Source: Rotaria macrura (lineage: Eukaryota > Rotifera > Eurotatoria > Philodinida > Philodinidae). From it: a DNA stretch of 64,000 nucleotides. The DNA lies in the NCBI GenBank assembly GCA_900239685.1, contig OENT01000259.1, positions 77,053 to 141,052 on the forward strand, written 5' to 3'. Positions 54,513 to 64,000 of the stretch are shown one piece after another; within the stretch, counting starts at the first letter, position 1, and each line of letters starts with the position of its first letter. Made by a program: the position numbers and the translations under genes. Under the pieces are notes generated by a model. The model made no database searches and had not been told where the DNA came from. It saw only the letters and a program-made list of their open reading frames with translations.

Positions 54513-57500
54513 TATCTGTGTCTATTTTCTCTTCGTGTACACCCAAGTTCATAAAAATAGACTCCTGTGCGATCGTTAATTCCTCTGTTGCCAACTATCT
54601 TAAAGTTTGATAAATACAGATCACACCTGCTTAACGTACGCATCATCAAGCATTAAAAGATTCTGAACATCCAATGTTGCATTTTTATTCAAGTATCAGT
54701 CCGCACAACTTACATTATCGAATGAAAATTCTCCGGTCTAATTTCATTGAATATATATCTCAGACGAAGAGCTCTCACAATTTTCGACAAAATCAATCGA
54801 CAGACTTTTGAAATTCAAAAGCCATAACAAATGATTTTTAGAGCAAGCTAATAGCTTACGGGTAGGATTTCTTCCATTCTTAATATGTATCCCGGAATTA
54901 TCACAACAGAATGTCAAGTTCTTCGTAGTGTGCATAGCCGAAATTTTGAGTAAAAACTCACAATTCTACTCAATTTTGAACTTGTGCAACTGATAAAGCA
55001 TCTGTAGATTAAGAGCTCAGAGTTATTTTTAGTATACATCTATCTGATTGAACGTCGTTCAAGATTATCTACAATACGAAATTCCTATATTGCAAGAAAG
55101 ACTATTAAGCTTTGGCATTATAGAAGTAGTATATTAAAATGTAACAAAATAGTGAATCGTTTATGTCTTACATTATTGAAAAGCGTGTTGTAAACTTGTT
55201 GAAAAGTGTATACAAACTGGCTTCTAATTTAAGAAAACTACTTGTAAAAACATTGCGAAAACATTAACAATATTCACAAGTAATTAATGGAGATTAGAAA
55301 CTTCTTTGTACATTTCTTATAACCTAGAAATTGATTATCAAAATATGGTATTCATAAGAACTCATGAAGATTCATAGATCAAAGTAAGGATGTAGCAGGT
55401 GATGCATGAAGCAATAGAAAACAAAGTGCTCAATATGGCAATTAAAAGAGACTGAGAGTTGTGAAAACGGTTGAACATAAATTCCTATTTCAAGAAATTT
55501 AGAGACTTTTGAATCGTATTATCTAACTAATTTTCTATGTAACAGAAAAATTGAAAATATAATGTAGATTAAAGTTACTGATCAAGCGTAGTAACATAAA
55601 ACATAATAAAATTGAATCATTTTAGTATTCTACCAAAAAAGTGACTTCTCTTCTGTTGCTGCTTTCGTGTAATAATTCAGCTGACTTCTCGTTAAAGACG
55701 AACGATGAAAGTTACACTCATATGAAATGACTGTAATCAGAAATAGAATGATTTCAATTCGTCTTTCTTTCTCTTAAAGCGGACTAGAAGTATCACAAGA
55801 ACAAAATGAAGAAAGGGGAAAAAAGCATCGATATTTTTTTCGTCGAATGACGAACAAAACTCGGGATATCTCTGTCGAGAGCAAAACAGGTACCCGTATT
55901 TTCTCGTTCTATTACTTGCTTCAAATTCTCAAGAAACATATGCATTCGTAACAGAAAATGGACTAGTTTCGGCGATGTATTTGCATGACCGCATGCTAAT
56001 CCTCTACACGATTAGATGAAGAAACAAGAAGTGAAGTAAAGTACAGCGCTCAATTTTCTCGAACAGATTGACGATGTAAACCGAGTTCTCTTCTTTTCTC
56101 AGTTATCTGTATCCAGGTGCTGTGCGCTACTGTGACTAACGAAGGAAGAAATAATATGATACAGTTTTTCCCCTGAAATCATGATGAACTATGATCGATA
56201 ATTGTTTATACAATAGTAATTCATTCTGATCAGAATGCCGACAAAGAGACTGCTTTTATGGTCGAATTCTCCGTGTTGCGAAAAAACTTAAGAAGGGTAT
56301 TTGACAACAACAACATAAAACTTACGAGAACTGTGAGAGAATATTTGAAAGTAGAAAAATCGATTATCGCACATTTTTCTTTTGATATTATAGATAAGAA
56401 ATGATTTTGAGATGTCCAGAGGAAATGTTGAAGGTAGGACAAAGACTTAGACATTTAGAAATCAATCATCTCGACACAGGTTGTGTCATTTGAAGAAACG
56501 AAAAATAGACATGTTAGAATTTCAAGAGGCGAACAGAATCGATTCAGAATTTTGAAGTCTCAAAACAAGACTCATCTGAAAAGAAAACTTTTAAAAAACT
56601 TATATTTCGCTGCCTTTCAAGTCAATTAAATCTGTTAGAAAGATAGGGTGATATAATCGATACTTTAGTCGGAAGAGAACTGACCTTCAACTAACATGAG
56701 TAGCTCTACGCTCTCGAAATTCAGTTTTGAAATGTGTTCTAATTACATGAGTCATATCTCAATATATAAAAATCATGAGACATGACTTAGATAGCGTGAA
56801 CAAGTGTGCATTTAATCAATGATTAAAACAACAGATATCGGATATTCTATTTCGTTGACGATCTCACTTGAATTGTAAGAGAGCGTGTTTTCAGAGGCCT
56901 TATACTACTTATCTGAGACGTTCACTTTTAATGCTACTCATTCCGAGAACGTTTCAGGAAACATGCATACGTAAATACAAGATTCAATAATATTTTTCGA
57001 CGATGGTTTGCGCCAAAATTGATTGAACTGTTCCTTCTAGAATATATATCGAATGCCACAAAGTCTTAAAACTTAAACTGGAGTAGTTTCGTTTTTTACA
57101 TGATCATAGACTATGCAGAATGATTCGTATATTTCTTTTGGAAAGTTATCGAAACTATAAATTTTGTTCGAAAGAAAAAACCCAGTTAACTTCTAATGAA
57201 CGTATGAGTTTTTAACGAATTACTCATACTTGATAATGATTCAAACGCTAGCAAGAAAAGTATTCTGAACAGTTTCTCAATGAATGGTTACCTCTTGAAA
57301 ACTGTCTATGGAGGAGAATTAATGTTCAAATAGGTAAATATATTGTACAGGATAATTTTTTCCAAATCGCACAATCTGTCAAATAAAGCCATATAACATG
57401 CATTTACTTGAGAGATATTCTAGTTGTAATGCTTATGTTTTTTTTTCGATGCTGACAATCAACTTTACTCATCGTTGTAATTTTGATCAAAATAATGAAT

Positions 57501-59223
57501 GATATCTAAAATATGTCAATAGTATGAGAAAGCTTTCAGTAAGACTTGTGTGAGGTTATATTCTGAAAATACGAACGCTTCGTTCTACTCACAAAAGAGA
57601 ATTCTCGATTCCGTCTGATCATACTGTATATGACGATTATATGAATTAAGTTATTTAAATATTGTTGTGAGATATACTTCTGCAACCATGCATGGCCATG
57701 TTTTATTAAATCTATCTGTTGTTTATCAATGTGAATAAATACAACATCACGACTTGCGTGTATGCTGACAAGTGAAGGTGAAAAGAGCAGAAGGAAAGGA
57801 GAAACTGACTCATTTAATATGCTGTACATTCATGTCAGAGAAGAAAAATAAAAAACGTACGAAAAAAACGAAAATACTGCGAGATTCGAATGACAGTAAA
57901 AAATAGAGAGAGAAAACGTAGTGACGCGTTGCCTATTCATCAACATGCACCACTCGATATGTGCGTCAACAACACATTTAAATTCATTGATAAGCATGCT
58001 TTGATTGCATGAGATTTGAATGGGTGTACGTTTAGGTTTGCTATTATTGCTCGTTTCTAATCACACCGAAATCGACGAAGTCAACAGAGCAATATCTAAA
58101 ACAATTTAATCATTACAAAGCTCATTGTGTTTTCACATATGTTCAAAGAATGTGAACGTTTCATACTTCGTAATCATTGAAATGTATTTGAAAGAAATGT
58201 ATGAAGAGAATTTCGACGTACTCTGTTCAAGATTGACGTCCCCAATGGAATTTCAACGATGAAGTGACTCAACTCATATGATTATATCAATTGCACAATA
58301 TTTACATGTTGCTCATTTCTTTCGACATGCATGAGAAGACACAAGCGTGAAAATCATTCGACAATTAGAATTAGAACGTTACATTCTTTTCGATTTCGAT
58401 GATTGTTCGTAGAATTCATATTATTCATGGCACATCTTCAATATTAGGACACACAAAAGCTTGCATATCAAAATAGTAAATTTCATCAAATTTCTCTGTC
58501 ATATTAAATCTGAGTAAACTGATAAATATTTATGAAAGTGATATTCGAAGTGAAATTGATCAGCTACTCAGTATGGGCATGTCTATGGTTATGAAAGACA
58601 AGATGTGGGACGTAAACAACCTCTGTATAAAAAAATATAAATCATCCTATGCGTAGGAAGAAATGAAGTTATAATTGGCTTTTTAAAAATTTTTATGCAT
58701 GACCTAGTCGGTTGGCTTCTTAATTTCAGTGATTAATATTTGTGCGACGAAAAAAAGTGTGAAAGGTTAGGGTAGGATATTGCTGGGTCCATTGAGGAAA
58801 AGTGAAGAAGAAAATCTATTGATGTAGAAAAAACCTGGAATTCAAAACAAATACGAATTATTGTACTGTGGAAGTGTACGCTTATTGCCTGTATTATATT
58901 TTGTTGTAATAGATTCTAAAGCAAGTATATCGAATGACATTTTATCCATGCAAGTATAGTTGACAAGGATGACACTAAAAAAAATATTAAGAATGGTAGT
59001 ATGTGTTAAAATATGATTTTCTAACTATTATTTTCTTGTTGATCTTCCTCGTTCGAAAAAGAAGATTTTTCAATACCTCTTCACATTCAAGTTAAAAACT
59101 CTGAAAAAAGAGACGCCATTCACACGAAAAAGAAAAAAGAAAAAAGAAAAGAAGAGAAAAAAGAGAAGAAGAGAGGAGAGTAATGAGATGGAGATTCAAA
59201 GGAGGTGCACCACGAGAATAGTG

Positions 59224-59248
59224 TGATCTGTGTTGATAACACAGATCA
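59224..59248. repeat. perfect 11-bp-stem hairpin
   Basis: TGATCTGTGTT, loop GAT, AACACAGATCA, shortly downstream of a long purine-rich tract. No T-run follows, and nothing links it to a gene. Confidence 0.85.
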
Positions 59249-61250
59249 TAACAGTATACACATTTCTAGTGAATGAAACTCCGGAATCGGTATGTTTAAA
59301 AGTGAACTATTATGTTATAGACATTATTCATCAATAGATTACTCGTATTGTAAATAAGTTGCTGACGTATGAATTTAAAAATGTTCGATTTTGTATCCAC
59401 TTGGCGAAAACAGACTTTAAGCCTTCAACAAAATATTGTCTAAATTAACTCTATACGAAATAATATTATACTATTGATGTAAATTTAGCTTCATTATTTA
59501 TTTGTATTATCTTAGATGACAAACGTTAAATCCTTTTCACGTATAACAGATATAGTGGGCGAGGAATAAAAAATAAGGATCTCATTAGTTTGTCATTGTA
59601 CTATTGAACTAAATCTTTTCATAAAAGATTCAACATTTAATTCTCTACAAAACGATGCGTAAACGAGGAAAAACATCCTTCGATAATTGTCAACTATGAA
59701 GCTTAAAACGCATTTTATATGAAGAGCTAGGAAAAACCTAACTAAGTTGACCATTTTAAGGATCAATTAATCCTAGACAAGATTCATGTCTTTGAAAAAT
59801 GGTTTTTGATCAAAACATGAGTCAAAACTTCAAAATCAATTTTTTCTCCTTTTCAAAGAAACTCAACTTTCATTTCATGATTTCTATGCTTGCACAACAA
59901 TGCATGTCATTCTGTAAAAAGACGTTATATCTTGACGATGTTTGTTTCTTTGAAAGATAACATATCTGACGTCGTGCATGCACATTCGTTCGAGTCATGC
60001 AAAATCTTGATTTCGTTAGGTTTACTTGAAAATCCAAATTAAGGCATTTTGGTCGAGTTTTCGAAAAGTATCGGTTTCATAGGCAAAGATCATTTTCAAA
60101 CAAATATTTTCACAGATAATAGAAAGCGTTTGTCTTGCAATTACTTCAAATTGTAATGCATTTTAACTTTTGAGAATTGAAAATTTTCGGCCGATTTTTT
60201 TCTGTGTTTTAGAACATAGCTGTTATATAGTCAACGATAATCTTTTATATATAGTTTTGTAGAGTATTGAGGGCTGAATCTTTTGAGAAAATGTTCCGTT
60301 CAATAATAAAATGAGACTCGCATTCTTTATGGTCAATCTGTTATTTTTCTTGTATGACCATAGATCATATGCCTTTACTGGAATCTTCCATACTTAAAAT
60401 GAGCATTTGATTACATTATGCATTGTGAAGAAAGTGCAACCCTGAGTAGCGTTTCTTAAGGATCATTGTTGTTATAGTGGAGATTAAGTACTACCTTTGG
60501 TTTCTTTGTTTCTTCTTTAGTATGAAACGAAGAACAAAGCATACGAATGAATAAAATCCCTGCCTTTTTTCCTCTTTTGTGTCGGTTGCTTAGAGAAACT
60601 GTTGAACCTATATTTTATGTTTACATAAAGACGAACAATCAATTCAAGAATGAGAAATCTTTTTTTTGGTTGTTGTTAAGAAGTATGAAGATATGATTTT
60701 ATTGAACCTCATATTAAATATCAAATCAATGTCATTTGTAAGATGTTTGTATGTTGTATGCATACGATGAGCGATCAGTGAAATCGACGAGATATTTTAT
60801 CAAAGGTAATGGAAATCAAAACGAGTTATTATTTCTCTTTACTCACGGATAATCAATGTAATAAATTGACGCTCGAGATGGTTGTATATTCTTACAAGAA
60901 AATCGTACAGAACTATTGACTATTGTAGAGTATGTTAATAATGTGTTTCTCTCTGCTCTTTTGATTGTGACTTGCCGTTGAGATCGATGTTTCTTCATAT
61001 TGTGTGTAGAACTAACGTCGAATAGAATTTTTTTAATGTTCAGTGATAATTAGCTACAATGAAATATCAGTTTCTCCTGTTAAATCAATCATCGGTTTCT
61101 ATTCACTCTGTTTATGCATTATAACTTGCAGCCATTTTCGTCTGATCACCGCTATACTTTATTTTCTTTTGATTTCAATTCTTTATTTCTCTTATCGTTA
61201 TTTGAATAATTTCTTTCACATTCATAAGCGAGAGTCTTATTAGGTTAGTA

Positions 61251-62218
61251 CTGATTCGTCCCCTTCTTAATTGCTCCAAATTCGGACCGAAAAAAACGAT
61301 TCCGAATTCGTTTTCATCGTAGAAAAGTTTGTGAAAATATATTCCGAATTCGTCCCCAGCAAAAAATGTTTTTTTGCTTAATTGACTCCGGATTCTTCCC
61401 CACTTTATTTAACATTGGAATGTTCATTCTGCGCACTATCTTTATGCACAACTAGTGACAATGAGAATTGAATTCATTTCTTTTGGTATAACCCGATAGC
61501 CTATAAGAAACATACGTGTGATTAATAAGTATATTACAGGTGACTGATCGATAAATTCTTACTATTCACATTTGTTAGTTGTAAACATATTGAAATATGC
61601 TTAGCTTTATTTCAACAGAACTGGCAGGTGAGGTGTTCAACTATTATGGTTTCCAATACACTCTCAAACGTGAATGGAAAACAGTAGTGGAATATCGGTA
61701 TGGTTCACGAAATTGTAAGAGTACACTTTCTTTGTCTCGACGTAATGGTGTGATTGCTCGTGAACCAAATGAACATATTCCATCTTGTTTATCTGATGGA
61801 AGTAAGCTTATTATGGATCAAGCTCTCAGAAATATGAGAAAAAAGAGCCCGAGAAGAAAAACTACAATTCCCAAAAGATATGCTCAAGAAATCGTATTGG
61901 CTAGAGTTGCGAATCCAAGCACATAAACCGATTTTTATTTTTCTACACTAGGAAGTGTTGAGCCCACATATAATTATCATCGATCCCTGAATTATTCTGT
62001 ACTTCCAAAAAATTTACATTGGAAATTCATGTTTCTTGAAATCAAGCGGCAATTAATATAATAGGGGACCAATTTAGAGTGGGGACGAACCTGGGGAGAC
62101 GAGCTTAGACAGGGGACGAAACTGGGAGGGGACGAATTCGGACAAAAAATACAGCGACGAATTAGAAATCAATTAAGGAGGGACGAGTTGAAGAGGGAGG
62201 TAATAGGGGACCAATCAG
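61251..62218. mobile_element. probable DNA transposon with FLYWCH-like frame
   Basis: About 968 bp bounded by inverted ends: CTGATTCGTCCCCT on the left, AGGGGACCAATCAG on the right (13 of 14 complementary). Inside, GTCCCC/GAATTCGTCCCC motifs cluster near both ends in opposite orientation, and a longer subterminal match exists (left TCGTCCCC.TCTTAATTG, right CAATTAAGGAGGGACGA). These are the subterminal repeats expected of a DNA transposon. I found no clean target-site duplication. The internal frame at 61597-61926 suggests a MULE-type element, since FLYWCH fingers often accompany MULE transposases. Confidence 0.65.
61597..61926 (+). CDS. FLYWCH-type zinc-finger-like protein, transposon-borne
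   Basis: A 109-residue frame. The first 65 residues have the order of a FLYWCH finger: FNYYGFQYTLKREW, then VVEYRYGSRNCKSTLSL and GVIAREPNEHIPSC. The terminal H.H pair is replaced by H...C, so zinc binding may be impaired or altered. The rest is basic (RKKSPRRKTTIPKRY), as in the region after FLYWCH fingers of transposases. A cttatttcaacag acceptor-like site ends at 61619, so the true protein could begin in an upstream exon. It lies wholly inside the element; probably a truncated transposase N-terminus or a captured finger. Confidence 0.45.
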   Translation: MLSFISTELAGEVFNYYGFQYTLKREWKTVVEYRYGSRNCKSTLSLSRRNGVIAREPNEHIPSCLSDGSKLIMDQALRNMRKKSPRRKTTIPKRYAQEIVLARVANPST

Positions 62219-64000
62219 GGGTATGCCGTTTTATTGACATTGGTGATGGTTATCTTGCATTTCTTTTTCAATAGAAAAATCTTATCTTTTGAAAACTTTT
62301 CTGCTTTATCAGTTGTCACATTTGTCATAAATGTAAAATAAGAACTTTTAAGTTACGTGATTTATTTTATTGTATATGTAAAGCAAATGCTATTTAAATC
62401 TTTGTTGGCATTTTAATCTTAATTTTCTTCGGCGATAAATGTTATTCTTATCCATTAGATATTGATTATTGAAAATTGATTGTATTTATCAGTGATTAAA
62501 ATCATACTACTACCATGATATTTCAAGATTTATGTCTGTAGAAGACCATTTTTTTTTATCATGCTGACATTTCACTCGTAACATTCATATATTTTGTTAG
62601 TAAATTTTATATAATTTTTGTAGACACTTGCAGAATCAACTTCCTCTTAGGTAGTCATGACGTATTATTTTATTATTCTAAAAACTTCTTAGAAGTCTGC
62701 TGACAATATTTAAAAAATATATTTTTGCAGTAAAAGTGATTCTCAAACTGTATGTTTCTTTCAATCATTCATTTTTTGTGATTAGTTTAAAATTCGATTA
62801 TTTCGAATCAATTAAATTTTTCAAAACAAATATTTATCATTAATGAATATCACAAGTACGTTAACGATACCACGTACCTTATAGTATCCGACTGTGTGAA
62901 CATACACCTTTTTTTGAACTCTCTAATTCGAACAGATTAAGTGATTTACTAAGTTTATATAATCAATCTCTTTTTCTTATCACTTATATTCAGCATAAGC
63001 AGTTCGTTCACTATCAACAGCACCACGTTTCACCTCTTTATATTGTTGTTATTCATTATCCATTGCATTTTTTGAATAGGCTTGCTAGCGATGTGTAGCT
63101 ATGAATCAAGTTAAAACTGAAAATCATCATACCTATACTTTGTGATGAGTTGCGAATTTCTATTGCTGTATTTCCTACTATTCAAAAACGTCTAAGTTAA
63201 GGAAATCTTTTCACAGTTGAATATCTATAACATAGCGGATGCACATGAGTGAAATGCAGATGAGCTACAAGGAAAATGAGAAAACATTATATTTACTCGT
63301 GTGAAGATCTTTTTCCGGATTACAATTGAACTTCCACTAGAGAACAAAATGAAAATCCAAAATTTAAGGATGCTCCCTTCCAAATACTGTCCATCCGAGG
63401 TTTCTCTGCGAAGAGAGATTATATACTGATTTCGATGAATTATGAATGGTTTACTTCCTTTTGCGCAAGTTTCATCCCTGAACCATAGTATTATATTAAG
63501 ACTAATCAAATCTTGATTTTTGCTGAAATTCTGCTAAGATTCTGATTCTTTACGTATGTATTAATTTCTAAAACATTTTGTGGTAAATATTAGTGTTAAT
63601 ATAGGTATTATATAATTTCACACACATTCAACAGTTATTTATATCTGTTGAATAAGAAAAAAAATAGGTATTCAAGGAAAAAGTATACTCAATGCATTTA
63701 CTTTAGTATTTAACTAAGGAATTTTTCTTGATATTCTACAAAAAATAGATTCGATATGCTTGAGAATTTTTTTCCTAATCCGATTAAGCTGAAATGCTTT
63801 TTTTTCTTTGATTGGAAACATTATTTTCACCTTTATCCCGTACTTATCAATAGTCAAAGTTCTCGTACAGAGATGCCGAATCTACGTCTATGCGTAGGGA
63901 TGCAACAAATCCAAGGCCTTGGAATTTAGTGCAAATAGATTTGGATTGGGGTTTGATCTTAAATTACCCAAATCTGATGAGACTTTGCCAGATAAAGTCC
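62219..64000. other. 1.8-kb terminal stretch without a supported gene
   Basis: AT-rich, with dense stop codons. The last 100 bases carry the short palindrome CCAAGGCCTTGG and look less AT-rich than the rest; the feature they belong to, if any, would continue beyond the window. Confidence 0.45.

Larger units (their letters stand above)
54109..61250. other. 7.1-kb gene-poor stretch
   Basis: No exon with recognisable homology on either strand. Named contents: a (TG)9 run at 54495-54512, a purine-rich tract at about 59127-59183 (GAAAAAG/AAGAGAAG units) and a perfect hairpin at 59224-59248. The region upstream of 54108 presumably holds the promoter of the zinc-finger/Hint gene, but no motif stands out. 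Confidence 0.5.

Noticed and set aside
63905..63930. short palindrome CCAAGGCCTTGG
   Set aside because: Only 12 bp and close to the window end; too short to interpret.

Overview
The window looks like nuclear DNA of a bdelloid rotifer. This is inference from several sequence observations: AT-rich DNA with mostly very short introns (46-81 bp) beside a few introns of 0.8-2.3 kb, conserved animal genes packed on one strand with splice-acceptor-like sites just before their start codons (as expected where trans-splicing occurs), rotifer-style mosaic surface proteins, and one bacterial or phage-type lysozyme-like domain that carries introns. A lineage with larger intergenic spaces, such as Rotaria, would fit better than a compact genome. 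No translated or nucleotide search could be run, so the taxon call is provisional.

Region 1 (1.1-22.9 kb) holds housekeeping genes. ERGIC3 is on the minus strand and shares a 247-bp upstream region with a divergent plus-strand series: centractin (ACTR1), mannosyl-oligosaccharide glucosidase (MOGS), an MKKS/BBS6-like chaperonin, TMEM165, RPP38 and FAM136A. All were rebuilt exon by exon and keep an open frame over essentially full length. Several serve the secretory pathway: ERGIC3 in ER-Golgi cargo cycling, MOGS in the first trimming step of N-glycans, TMEM165 in Golgi ion balance, and centractin in dynactin. RPP38 and FAM136A are only 58 bp apart. The last MOGS intron contains a nearly perfect 257-bp palindrome with an undetermined base at its exact centre.

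Region 2 (27.1-32.4 kb) is a five-exon secreted protein: signal peptide, proline-rich hexapeptide repeats, then a bacterial or phage-type lysozyme-like domain. Its third intron contains a 1.18-kb hAT-like non-autonomous transposon with 8-bp target-site duplications, and a fold-back element is nested inside that.

Region 3 (37.0-54.1 kb) contains three mosaic secreted or membrane proteins: a pepsin-type aspartic protease with a C-terminal D8C-like (uromodulin-type) domain; a predicted type II membrane protein joining an intracellular U-box to an extracellular seven-repeat kelch propeller; and a predicted type II membrane protein joining an intracellular 3CxxC zinc finger to an extracellular Hedgehog-type Hint domain. 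The last two share the layout 'intracellular adaptor, membrane segment, Thr-rich stalk, extracellular domain'.

Region 4 (54.1-64.0 kb) is almost gene-free. It contains one probable DNA transposon remnant with a FLYWCH-like open frame and GTCCCC subterminal repeats, plus simple repeats. The sequence has two undetermined bases (14180 and 48520); the second breaks the kelch reading frame and is most simply an assembly error.
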